8,083 bases of DNA from Flavobacteriales bacterium. GTDB taxonomy: Bacteria > Bacteroidota > Bacteroidia > Flavobacteriales_D > Sanyastnellaceae. The notes below the pieces were generated by a model that worked only from the letters and a program-made list of their open reading frames with translations, did no database searches and had not been told where the DNA came from. The translations under genes were made by a program, and so were the position numbers. The DNA lies in the NCBI GenBank assembly GCA_028823435.1, contig JAPKBK010000077.1:1-8083 (forward strand). Reading direction: 5' to 3'. Each line of letters opens with the position of its first letter. Position 1 is the first letter of the stretch. Below are positions 1 to 7,406 of this stretch, in pieces.

Positions 1-1216
1 CAGCCATGATCGCAGGCACGGCACAAGCAAGACCGCCCACCAAAGAGATTGAAGATCTTCCGGTAAGTCCCAGCCCCCTGAAAAAACGGTCTGAGAGATA
101 CCCCAACCTGGCCATATAACCAGAATGCTCAAGAAAAGCGGTAAACGCAAAGAGTATTGCGATTTGAGGTACAAAAATCAGAATTCCAGCAAGCCCAGAA
201 AGAATTCCGTCAACGAGTAAACTGGTATACCAAGCAGGAGGAAGGGTGTCGGTAATCAAAGAGATCATCGAACTGAAGGCGCCGTCTATGAGGTCCATGG
301 GATATGTCGCCCAGCTGTAAATGGCTTGAAACATAAAGAAGAAAATCAACATCGCAATCACATTTCCCCAAATAGGGTGCGTGAGCACACGGTCAAGTTT
401 TTGTTGGCCCTTGAGCGTATTGCGCTGGGCGAGTTCATGTTCTTTTAAAGGTTTGCCCGCTTGGTTGAGTAAGTCACGAATGATTTGCATCATCTGTCCA
501 GCTTCTTCAAGTTGAAGCGCTGCAGGAGACGCTTTCGCATTTTCTCTCGCCTTATGCCAAGCAGACTTCTCATCATTAGAAAGCCAGCTCGGGACGAAGT
601 TCATTCGTGCGAGATGACATAGATACCCAAGGGTGCTATGTGGCATGGCCTCTTTAAGGATAGAAAGAGAATGTTCTATGCTGGGAGGAACCTGTCTGAG
701 AAGTGAAGAAGATGCCTTGAGATTGATAAGAGAAATAAGGTCTCGAATCCAATCAGCGGGATTGTCATTAAGTGCGTGTAATTCTCTAACTGGAAATCCA
801 AGACCTTCTTCTAGGATCTCGCAAAGCTGAGGATCTTCGTCTTCCAAGTTCATCCTATTTAGTATAAGGATGCATGGGATTTCAAGTTCTCGAATTTGTA
901 AAGCGAGGAAAAGCTGCCCTTGAAGCGTTGCGCGATCAGCGACAATCCAAACCACATCTGGTTTATTCTTCTCATTCGGATTGAGCAGCGTGTTTTCTGT
1001 GACACGTCCATCATCCGTTTGGGCATGAAGGTTATAGATTCCAGGGAGATCCACAAACGTCCAATCCTCAGAACCTTTGATAATACCATTTGCCAAACAG
1101 GCCTCAATTGTCACACCTGCGAGGTTGCCCACAGCTGTGCGAACACCAGTAATACTAGTGAAGAGGCTGGATTTCCCGGTGTTGGGATTACCTACGAGTG
1201 CAATGGTTTTTTTCAC
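1..1216 (-). CDS. feoB: Ferrous iron transport protein B (FeoB), N-terminal 405 residues, cut by window edge
   Basis: FeoB is an inner-membrane Fe(II) transporter with a cytoplasmic G-protein domain. The frame opens with GNPNTGKSS (G1/P-loop, residues 9-17), VGNLAGVTIE (G2 region, 29-38) and DLPG (G3, 56-59). A helical cytosolic region follows. The membrane part begins around residue 282, with YPMDLIDG (305-312), FVPQIAILF (348-356), SGYMAR (365-370) and ACAVPAIMA (397-405), all typical of FeoB. The 3' part, probably some 300 residues, lies outside the window. The GTG at 1216 is the only plausible start: TAA at 1259-1261 closes the frame upstream, no ATG/TTG/GTG lies between, and KKTIALVGNPN directly after it matches the usual FeoB N-terminus. 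Oddities: the G4 position reads NRMN (120-123) instead of NxxD, no clear G5 SA motif is visible, and EHSGY replaces the usual EDSGY/EDTGY. No feoA is seen in the window. The family call is secure; GTP-specific activity is less so. Confidence 0.95.
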   Translation of the reverse strand, partial: MKKTIALVGNPNTGKSSLFTSITGVRTAVGNLAGVTIEACLANGIIKGSEDWTFVDLPGIYNLHAQTDDGRVTENTLLNPNEKNKPDVVWIVADRATLQGQLFLALQIRELEIPCILILNRMNLEDEDPQLCEILEEGLGFPVRELHALNDNPADWIRDLISLINLKASSSLLRQVPPSIEHSLSILKEAMPHSTLGYLCHLARMNFVPSWLSNDEKSAWHKARENAKASPAALQLEEAGQMMQIIRDLLNQAGKPLKEHELAQRNTLKGQQKLDRVLTHPIWGNVIAMLIFFFMFQAIYSWATYPMDLIDGAFSSMISLITDTLPPAWYTSLLVDGILSGLAGILIFVPQIAILFAFTAFLEHSGYMARLGYLSDRFFRGLGLTGRSSISLVGGLACAVPAIMA

Positions 1217-1275
1217 AGGTGTAAAGTTGCTTCGTTTTTCTTTTCTGACAATCCCCTTTTAAGGCCAATTTTCAT
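1213..1275 (-). CDS. Possible 20-residue micro-ORF between the EnvC-like gene and feoB
   Basis: This ATG-initiated frame fills the only sizeable space in the gene cluster. Its ATG overlaps the TGA of the EnvC-like gene (ATGA, 1272-1275) and its own TGA overlaps the GTG of feoB (GTGA, 1213-1216), so it has the two four-base junctions typical of translationally coupled genes. The peptide starts MKIGLKRGLS and ends ATLHL. It is basic (five Lys/Arg against two Glu), has no hydrophobic segment, and resembles no family I recognise; it is far too short for FeoA. It may be a real microprotein, a leader that carries ribosomes from the upstream gene to the weakly initiated feoB, or a chance open frame. 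A 20-codon frame is easily open by chance; the two-sided overlap is the only argument in favour. Confidence 0.3.
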   Translation of the reverse strand: MKIGLKRGLSEKKNEATLHL

Positions 1276-2516
1276 CTTGGCTGAAGCCAGGAATGAGGGT
1301 CTTTCGGAGACCTCTCAGAACCAGCTGTTTTCCAGATTTCGAAATGAACCGATGTCCCTTTGGGTCCTGTCCAAGCTTTCCCCAAACGTGTCGCTCGTGC
1401 GATCACATCGCCCTTTGAGACCTCAAGTGATTCGAGATTGCTGTATACTGTGCGGTAGCCGCCATGGGTGATGATCACTGTTTCTCCCGCACCAGGGAAT
1501 GAGAAGATACTACTGACTGTTCCTCCGAAAATGGAAAATACATTTGTGCCCTGCTCTGTGGTGATATCTATCCCGTTACTTTCAACAGTAATTCCTGCGA
1601 TGGTCGGGTGTTTGTGGCGACCGAACTCCTTTGTGACAACACCTCTCGCCACAGGCCATGGAAAACGGCTTTTGTTTTTCTCAAACTCTTCAGAAATGAT
1701 TTTGCCAGCAGGAGTAAGTGCGTACTCTCCAGCTGCAGAAGCTCGCTCAGCCTCAATTTCAGCTTCGATAATTCTCTTGATTTCATTGCTGAGTCGTTTG
1801 TATTCTTTTTCTTGAGCTTTGAGTGTTTTCCTGAGACGCGTCTCTTCTCCTTTGATTTTAGATACCAGTTGTGCGCGTTCTATTCTGTCCCCGTTTAGAG
1901 CGTCCCGCTCAGATTCCTGATCTTCAAGTGCCACTAAAACCGATGTCTTCTCAGCGGAGAGAATTTCGGTTGATGTGGTGAGGGACGTTTGGGCATCGGA
2001 TATTTCAAGCGCTTGCCTTTTACGTACTTCAGCATAAGATTGTAGCATTCTAAATCGAAGCGCCGCCTGACTAAAATCTTCAGCGGCAAAAACGAACATC
2101 AAGGGATTATTTGCAAGTTGCATTCTGTATGCTTGTTGAATCATCATTGCATATTCCTCTTTTAAGCCTTCAATATGCCCCTCCAGACTCCTTATCTCTG
2201 TGTCGGCCTTCACGACAGACTGCTCTAGGATTCTAATGGTGGACTGGTGATGTCGAATAAGCCGCTCTCTTAATTCTATCTGTCGATCGATGAGAGTGAC
2301 CTGAGAATTCGCAGCATTCCGATTGTTTTTTGCTTCTCCGATTAATCTGGATGTCGTTGCGAGTTGTGCTTCAATTTTCTCTTTCTCAGCTGTCAAGGCC
2401 CCCTTGTCCTGAGTTTGCGCTTGAATAGCGTATACCCCCACACCGCACAAAAACGCCATCACCACCCATCTTTTAATTGATCGGTCAATAAAACTAAAGT
2501 GATTTACGGCGCTCAT
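1272..2516 (-). CDS. EnvC-like murein hydrolase activator: coiled coil plus degenerate LytM/M23 domain
   Basis: The 414-residue product has a signal peptide (basic DRSIKRW, then a hydrophobic segment ending near AIQAQ, residue 34), two coiled-coil arms (about 36-115 and 155-255) joined by a conserved-looking hinge (122-168), and a C-terminal LytM domain (about 285-414). This is the EnvC/NlpD layout; such proteins activate N-acetylmuramyl amidases rather than cut peptidoglycan. The active site agrees. In the HxxxD motif Ser313 replaces the zinc-binding His while Asp317 remains. The YxH position reads Tyr-Ser-Asn (358-360). The HxH motif reads Ser-Val-His (389-391). At least three of the five usual zinc or catalytic residues are therefore lost. 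The start overlaps the DUF4292 gene by 23 bases; later starts (GTG or ATG at residues 18-20) would remove the positively charged n-region. It is probably periplasmic. Which amidase it controls cannot be told from this window. Confidence 0.9.
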   Translation of the reverse strand: MSAVNHFSFIDRSIKRWVVMAFLCGVGVYAIQAQTQDKGALTAEKEKIEAQLATTSRLIGEAKNNRNAANSQVTLIDRQIELRERLIRHHQSTIRILEQSVVKADTEIRSLEGHIEGLKEEYAMMIQQAYRMQLANNPLMFVFAAEDFSQAALRFRMLQSYAEVRKRQALEISDAQTSLTTSTEILSAEKTSVLVALEDQESERDALNGDRIERAQLVSKIKGEETRLRKTLKAQEKEYKRLSNEIKRIIEAEIEAERASAAGEYALTPAGKIISEEFEKNKSRFPWPVARGVVTKEFGRHKHPTIAGITVESNGIDITTEQGTNVFSIFGGTVSSIFSFPGAGETVIITHGGYRTVYSNLESLEVSKGDVIARATRLGKAWTGPKGTSVHFEIWKTAGSERSPKDPHSWLQPR

Positions 2517-3420
2517 AATTTTCAGGTGGATCGAATGGGAGTTCGTATTCTCGATTTATTCTGCTGCGTCGAACTTTGAAGGTGCAATCTAAATCGACAC
2601 CATTCCCGCGCGCTATTATTCGGGTCTTCGAGGGCAATAACCCTTGACGGTGCCCTTCGTCTCCTGAGCGCTTAATTTTGAGACTAAGTCCACTTGACAA
2701 GTCATTAAACATATCTGTTTCAGGCATAAATGTGACCCCATCAAACCAGTATCTTTTAATGACCAAGTCGTCTTCATCCGTTCGACTCATCATTCTATTT
2801 GCCCTTCGATCCCCTATGATTACTGAAATAGAGCCTTCAGGGTTTAATGCGATTTCTCGCTCATCAGTTCCACCTAAAAGCTTCTTTACGCGTCTGGGGA
2901 ATTTCTCAATTAGAATGTAATTGAAACCATCCACTTGAGAGATAAATTTATCATCCTGCGCGTTCAGCCCCAATGGCTTCCCAGAAAATAAATCTTGAAA
3001 AGTATAGAAATCAAATGGAATTCCTAAGGCCTTCTCTAGTTGCGTGTAATTGCCTTCGAAAACAAATTTATTTGATGGCACTTTACTGATCACTCTTACA
3101 GAATCAGGAAGCAGAAGCACCCTTGCAAGTTCCACACCGAGTGCTGGTGAAAGGCTTATCCAAATTGCACTATCTCGTGCCATTCTCACATTCATCGTGA
3201 ATGAATCCGATTTCCCTTCGACATTAATTTCGGTGTCTAATTTGAAGCCGATCCAATCCCATTTGAGCGCTTCTTTGTCATATCGCTTCAGAATGTTGTT
3301 AGGGTCTCTTGATCTCAAAGGCTTACCATCTGCAATACGTTGTTCGTTAGAGCACCCCGTCATTAAAACGGAACAGATCACAAGTGCTGTTAGACCCCAT
3401 ATTTTAAGATGTCCCTTCAT
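2494..3420 (-). CDS. DUF4292 family lipoprotein
   Basis: The 308-residue product begins with a lipoprotein signal: a basic and hydrophobic stretch followed by MTGC, with Cys23 as the expected lipidated residue. The central sequence WISLSPALGVELARVLL and the following DSV (about 87-107) is the signature I associate with DUF4292, a family largely confined to Bacteroidota. The rest appears rich in alternating hydrophobic strands, fitting the antiparallel beta-sheet of LolA/LolB-like lipid-binding folds. That structural link, and any role in handling lipoproteins or lipids at the outer membrane, is an inference from family knowledge rather than something shown here. The ATG shares four bases (ATGA, 3417-3420) with the stop of the TPR gene, and the 3' end overlaps the EnvC-like gene by 23 bases, so the three are very likely translated together. 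The C-terminal PFDPPENY segment resembles the conserved end of the family. Confidence 0.87.
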   Translation of the reverse strand: MKGHLKIWGLTALVICSVLMTGCSNEQRIADGKPLRSRDPNNILKRYDKEALKWDWIGFKLDTEINVEGKSDSFTMNVRMARDSAIWISLSPALGVELARVLLLPDSVRVISKVPSNKFVFEGNYTQLEKALGIPFDFYTFQDLFSGKPLGLNAQDDKFISQVDGFNYILIEKFPRRVKKLLGGTDEREIALNPEGSISVIIGDRRANRMMSRTDEDDLVIKRYWFDGVTFMPETDMFNDLSSGLSLKIKRSGDEGHRQGLLPSKTRIIARGNGVDLDCTFKVRRSRINREYELPFDPPENYERRKSL

Positions 3421-5123
3421 ATTATCCTTGAAAGCTTTTCGTTCAACCTTTTTTTACCACCACCATTTATAATTGCCTTTTCCCACAACTCATACGCATT
3501 CTCAGATTGCCCCAATGACCAACGAATATCGCCCTCTCGTTCTAAGAAGACAGCATCAGGAGAATCGAGAATGGCTTGGGCGTTAACAATCCACTCCAAG
3601 GCATCTGAATTACGAATAAGGAGATGCAAAATTAATGCATGTGTGTCCATAAAATTCGGTTCATCTGGGATCATTTCATTTGCCAAAGTGCTCCACTTAA
3701 GCGCATCTTGAATGCGCTGGTTGTCCGAGGCCAAAAAATAGGCATGATTGTTCATGACATAGGGCGACTTGTCAAGCAACAGACATTTTTCATACGCTTC
3801 ATATGATTTTTCTTTCTGTCCGATTTCTCTATAACATTCTCCTAACTCACTGTATATACTCGCTTCAGTGAGAGGTAAATCAATCAATACGGACAAACCA
3901 CTTTTAAAGTGTTTTATGGCGGTTTCAAATTCCTTCAGCTGTTTATGCCCACCTCCGGAGTATAAATAAATGAGTGGCTCTAGAGGGAAGACCAAAGCAG
4001 CTTCGTCTCCGGCTTTGATCACCGTTTCCCAGTCTTTTAAATGAAAGAGCACACCCAAATAATCGATATGCCCCTCAAGCGAACCGGGATCATTTGCAAC
4101 GACCGTTGCAAGTGCTTCGCGCGCCTTGTCAATTTGTCCTATATCTAACCAATGTAAAGCCGCAAAATGTAATAAATCTGGATTGCCTAAATGGGTGTCG
4201 AGGGCGACACTAAGAAGTGTCTGAAACCGCATCATGATGTCTGACCCTGGACTTGCAAATTCCAAATAGCCCAACATGATCTCAGATTTCACACTCAAGT
4301 CAATATCCTCAGATTTAAATGCGACAACTAAAAGCTCAAATGCTTCATCTGTCCTCCCTACAGCAGTATATGATTCGGCCAAAGGAATGACGCTATTCAT
4401 ATAATATGGATGGTCTGAGCGGAGCTTTTCTAAAATCAGAACAGAACGTTCATAGTCCTTATTAAATGCAGCCAAAAGACCCCGATGTAAAGCAAAAGTG
4501 GGTTCATTTGGGAACTCCAAAGCGGAACGATTTATGAAAATATCAAAGCTCTCAATTTCGATATTGGCGTGTGAGATAAGCGCAAATTGATCTAATCTCA
4601 CATCGACATTCCTCGCGATTTCTTCTTCGTAAAATATTAAAAGCTGATATGCGTGCCATGGCTGTGAAGCAGAAATGAAGATATCAGAGCACTCTCTGAG
4701 GGCTTCTAAATCTCCAGGTCTTGCGTTAATCCAAAGCTCGAAATCTACTTGTGCTGCATCATAACTCCCAGTCAATACGAGTGCTTGCGCCCTGTGATAT
4801 CTGTACCAATCGTTTTCTGGCGCGATCTCTATTGCTTGGTCTAATTGTGCTGTGGCGGACTCATATCGACCTAAGTCAAAATCAATTCTTGCAAGATCGT
4901 AGTGAAAAGAAGCGACATCAGGCGCTTCTTCGGAGCATCTTAAGAAACTTGCGTACGCTGCTTCTTTGTCGCCCTTAAGTAGGTGGTGGGATCCTTCGAA
5001 ATAATTGCGTTGCACCGTTTCGGATAAAACGCCACCATTTGTCAAGACGTGTTTCCCACCTGAACAACCAATCATGTTCAGTAGGAAAAAGCAGAATGCG
5101 ATATATGTAAGGAGTTGCTTCAC
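3417..5123 (-). CDS. TPR-repeat lipoprotein
   Basis: The 568-residue product starts at GTG (5121-5123), only three bases after the upstream TAA. That start gives a clean lipoprotein signal (VKQLL, hydrophobic core, then NMIGC with Cys20), so no later start is needed. The mature part is almost entirely helical repeats of TPR type. The clearest are residues 41-130, with repeat-like segments around YFEGSHHLLKGDKEAAY and FHYDLARIDFDLGRYESA, residues 315-345, and 400-545, including SELGECYREIGQKEKSYEAY and the NNHAYFLA/MDTHALILHLL region. No catalytic motif is visible; TPR arrays bind partner proteins, so a scaffold role at the cell envelope is likely, with partners unknown. Similar proteins sit next to DUF4292 genes in Bacteroidota, as far as I recall. 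The gene ends in a four-base overlap with DUF4292. Confidence 0.88.
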   Translation of the reverse strand: MKQLLTYIAFCFFLLNMIGCSGGKHVLTNGGVLSETVQRNYFEGSHHLLKGDKEAAYASFLRCSEEAPDVASFHYDLARIDFDLGRYESATAQLDQAIEIAPENDWYRYHRAQALVLTGSYDAAQVDFELWINARPGDLEALRECSDIFISASQPWHAYQLLIFYEEEIARNVDVRLDQFALISHANIEIESFDIFINRSALEFPNEPTFALHRGLLAAFNKDYERSVLILEKLRSDHPYYMNSVIPLAESYTAVGRTDEAFELLVVAFKSEDIDLSVKSEIMLGYLEFASPGSDIMMRFQTLLSVALDTHLGNPDLLHFAALHWLDIGQIDKAREALATVVANDPGSLEGHIDYLGVLFHLKDWETVIKAGDEAALVFPLEPLIYLYSGGGHKQLKEFETAIKHFKSGLSVLIDLPLTEASIYSELGECYREIGQKEKSYEAYEKCLLLDKSPYVMNNHAYFLASDNQRIQDALKWSTLANEMIPDEPNFMDTHALILHLLIRNSDALEWIVNAQAILDSPDAVFLEREGDIRWSLGQSENAYELWEKAIINGGGKKRLNEKLSRII

Positions 5124-5126
5124 AGT

Positions 5127-6158
5127 TTATTTTTCGCGATTACCCAAAGTACAGAAGTCTCCAATACTTAAGTCCTGTGTTTTCCCATAAATGGAAGCTT
5201 TTGCGCCGATCATCGCTCCCTTCAAAATCGAATTTTCGATATTCGTGTCTCCTTGAATCAACGTGTCGCTAATGACAGAGTCATCAATCCTTGAGTTCTC
5301 TCCTAGACTGACATGTGGACCTATGATCGATCGGTTAATTTTTACCCCTGGTCCGATGTAACATGGTGGCGTAATGACACTATCTGTAATTTGAGCTGTT
5401 GCATCAATTCCGGTGTCATTATGGAGCCGACCTTCTATGGAAAGTATTTCTAGTACCCTGCGATTAGTCTCAACTGTTATATTTTTATTCCCACAATCCA
5501 TCCACTCAAGGACTTCCCCTGGAATAAAAGTTAACCCAGCCTTGGTCATATTTCTCAGAGCGTCTGGAAGTTGGTATTCGCCAGAAAGCCGAATGTCATT
5601 GTCTATGAGATAGTCTAATTCTTTCTTAAGTCTTGCGCCATCTTTGAAAGCGTAAATGCCGATCATTGCAAGATCCCCAACATATTCTTGAGGTTTTTCA
5701 ACGTAATCCACGATTCCGCCACTGTCGTCGGTGACGATCACACCGAATGCCGATGGATCTTCAATCTTCTGTACGAAAAGAACGCCATCTGCTTCGGGGT
5801 TAATTGAGAAGTCAGCTCGAAAAAGTGTATCGGCAAATGCGACAACGACTGGGCCCTCTAAACATTCTGAACCACAAAGAATAGCATGCGCCGTTCCCAG
5901 GGGCTCATCTTGATAGCAAATAACACCTTCCGCACCTAAACGACGCGCAACTTCAAGCAGATCCTTCTCGCATTCGTCACCAAACCGACCTGTTACAAAA
6001 GCGATTTTCTTCACAGCCACAGGAAGCGTTCGAACGATGTCTTCCACGAGTCGTTCCACGATCGGGATCCCGGCAATGGGGATTAACGGCTTAGGTGTTG
6101 TGAGGGTGTGAGGTCGAAGTCTGCTTCCTCTTCCTGCCATCGGAATGATAATGTTCAT
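5127..6158 (-). CDS. Sugar-phosphate nucleotidyltransferase, RmlA-like, with left-handed beta-helix tail
   Basis: This 343-residue enzyme should transfer a nucleotide from an NTP to a sugar 1-phosphate, making an activated sugar for cell-surface polysaccharide or a related pathway in the cytoplasm. The N-terminal Rossmann-like domain has the signature MAGRGSRLRP (7-16) with PKPLIPI (22-28), PLGTAHAI (86-93), the metal-binding candidate Asp110 in AFADTLF, AFGVIV (137-142), EKP (154-156), GEYQLPDAL (193-201) and WMDCGN (219-224, with Asp221 the second metal candidate). From about residue 249 the sequence shows hexapeptide-like repeats (ITDSVI, YIGPGV, INRSII, ISDTLI, IENSIL), a left-handed beta helix. 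This matches long-form glucose-1-phosphate thymidylyl- or uridylyltransferases. Base and sugar specificity cannot be read reliably from sequence alone, so no gene symbol is given. It begins 16 A-rich bases after dut and ends three bases before the TPR gene. Confidence 0.92.
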   Translation of the reverse strand: MNIIIPMAGRGSRLRPHTLTTPKPLIPIAGIPIVERLVEDIVRTLPVAVKKIAFVTGRFGDECEKDLLEVARRLGAEGVICYQDEPLGTAHAILCGSECLEGPVVVAFADTLFRADFSINPEADGVLFVQKIEDPSAFGVIVTDDSGGIVDYVEKPQEYVGDLAMIGIYAFKDGARLKKELDYLIDNDIRLSGEYQLPDALRNMTKAGLTFIPGEVLEWMDCGNKNITVETNRRVLEILSIEGRLHNDTGIDATAQITDSVITPPCYIGPGVKINRSIIGPHVSLGENSRIDDSVISDTLIQGDTNIENSILKGAMIGAKASIYGKTQDLSIGDFCTLGNREK

Positions 6159-6174
6159 CTTTTGCTATTCTCTT

Positions 6175-6615
6175 TTATTTAATACCTGTACTCCCAAAAC
6201 CGCCATCTCCCCGATCTGTATCGGTGAGTTCACGAACTTCTTCCCACGCCACTTGCTCATATTTTGCAAGTACAATCTGAGCGATTCTCGATCCGTCTTC
6301 AACAGTGAAAGCGACATCCCCATGATTCACAAGTATAACTCCAATATCTCCTCTATAGTCTGCGTCGATGGTTCCTGGAGCATTTAATACTGTAACACCA
6401 TGTTTGTAAGCCAGGCCAGACCTAGGTCTCACTTGGGCTTCCATCCCCGGAGGCAATGCCAACTTGATGCCAGTAGGTATGAGGCTGCGTTCCCCAGGTT
6501 GAAGCACGACGGACTCCTCTAATGAGGCACGCAAATCCAACCCTGCACTTTGTGGTGTACTATAGTGGGGAAGTTGATGCTTCCCATCGTTAATCACAGC
6601 GACTTTTACACTCAT
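6175..6615 (-). CDS. dut: dUTP diphosphatase (dUTPase)
   Basis: The enzyme hydrolyses dUTP to dUMP and pyrophosphate, keeping uracil out of DNA and supplying dUMP for thymidylate synthesis. All five motifs of the trimeric all-beta family are present in order in the 146-residue product: I, AGLDLRA (24-30); II, RPRSGLA (63-69); III, APGTIDADYRGDIGV (79-93), with the catalytic-site Asp and the uracil-pocket Tyr; IV, RIAQIVLAKY (110-119); V, RGDGGFGSTG (135-144), the flexible C-terminal arm that closes over the phosphates. The length is normal for bacterial Dut and nothing is missing. The ATG overlaps the stop of the enoyl-CoA hydratase gene by four bases (ATGA, 6612-6615), suggesting coupled translation. 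Dut next to the nucleotidyltransferase is, from memory, a common Bacteroidota arrangement. Confidence 0.97.
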   Translation of the reverse strand: MSVKVAVINDGKHQLPHYSTPQSAGLDLRASLEESVVLQPGERSLIPTGIKLALPPGMEAQVRPRSGLAYKHGVTVLNAPGTIDADYRGDIGVILVNHGDVAFTVEDGSRIAQIVLAKYEQVAWEEVRELTDTDRGDGGFGSTGIK

Positions 6616-7406
6616 TTTCCTGGAAATTTTGCCCGACGTTTTTCAATAAATGCAGTAGTCCCTTCTCGGAAATCCTCAGTTCCAAAACACTTTCCAAATT
6701 CATTAATTTCAACTTGATGTCCATCTGTGCCATCCGTATAACCTGCCAGAATAGATTTAATAGCCCCCGCGAGCGCAGTAGGCGCGTTGCGGCCAATCTT
6801 CTTCGCCATACCTAGGACTTCATCCATTAATTCACTTTGTTCCACGACTTTATTTACCAAACCACATGCCAAACCCTCTTCCGCACTAATCATCCCCGCA
6901 CTTAACACCATTTCCATGGCTTTGCCCTTTCCGACAAGATGAGCTAACCTCTGAGTTCCCCCATAACCTGGAATTACACCAAGCGAAACCTCGGGAAGTC
7001 CTAACTTAGCGTTGGTTGAAGCCACACGTATGTGCGCAGCCATGGCCAACTCCAGACCCCCACCTAGTGCAAATCCATTGACCGCAGCAATCACGGGTTT
7101 TTCACTCCTTTCTATTCTGTCAAAGAGACTGGACTGACCTAAAGCGGCCAAATCTTTTGCTTCATCAGGAGAAAATTCGGCAAATTCCACAATGTCTGCG
7201 CCCGCGACAAACGCTTTTTCTCCTGCACCCGTCAGGATGATCACACGTATCTCAGGCATGGATTGCGCCTCCTCAATTAATGTAGACAGACGTCTTATAA
7301 CACTGCTGTTAAGCGCATTAAGTTGATTCGGCCTGTTGATGGTAAGGGTTAGGAACCCCCCATTTAGATTCGATAGAATCAATGCTTCATTGTTGACTTC
7401 ACTCAT
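6612..7406 (-). CDS. Enoyl-CoA hydratase/isomerase (crotonase) family protein
   Basis: A complete 264-residue crotonase-fold enzyme, predicted to add water to trans-2-enoyl-CoA in fatty-acid or short-chain acyl-CoA breakdown in the cytoplasm. Key parts seen: NRPNQLNALN (24-33); AFVAGADI (65-72), where Ala68 should supply one oxyanion-hole NH; NGFALGGGLELA (110-121), where Gly116 supplies the other and Glu119 matches the first catalytic Glu of rat mitochondrial enoyl-CoA hydratase; and LGLPEV with PGYGGTQRL (135-154), where Glu139 matches the second catalytic Glu. Both glutamates favour a true hydratase over the single-acid members of the fold, but crotonyl-CoA hydratase and related isomerases are hard to separate by eye. 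The C-terminal EDFREGTTAFIEKRRAKF is typical of the family. It lies 29 bases after the ABC ATPase gene and overlaps dut by four bases. Its link to the envelope genes is not evident. Confidence 0.94.
   Translation of the reverse strand: MSEVNNEALILSNLNGGFLTLTINRPNQLNALNSSVIRRLSTLIEEAQSMPEIRVIILTGAGEKAFVAGADIVEFAEFSPDEAKDLAALGQSSLFDRIERSEKPVIAAVNGFALGGGLELAMAAHIRVASTNAKLGLPEVSLGVIPGYGGTQRLAHLVGKGKAMEMVLSAGMISAEEGLACGLVNKVVEQSELMDEVLGMAKKIGRNAPTALAGAIKSILAGYTDGTDGHQVEINEFGKCFGTEDFREGTTAFIEKRRAKFPGK

Noticed and set aside
1217..1271. FeoA or a frameshifted FeoB N-terminal extension in the spacer
   Set aside because: FeoA is about 75 residues and does not fit. FeoB does not need residues before KKTIALVGNPN, and the FeoB frame is closed upstream by TAA at 1259-1261, so there is no sign of a broken longer gene.
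920..1471. A plus-strand open frame of 183 codons
   Set aside because: It lies antisense across the feoB start, the micro-ORF and the end of the EnvC-like gene. Its translation shows no domain, signal or repeat pattern, whereas the minus-strand frames there carry clear family motifs.
1468..1815. A plus-strand open frame of 115 codons
   Set aside because: It is fully antisense to the coiled-coil and LytM coding region of the EnvC-like gene, with no supporting motif.
3050..3472. A plus-strand open frame of 140 codons
   Set aside because: It is antisense to the DUF4292 gene and the end of the TPR gene. Its composition follows from the opposite coding strand, and it has no recognisable domain.
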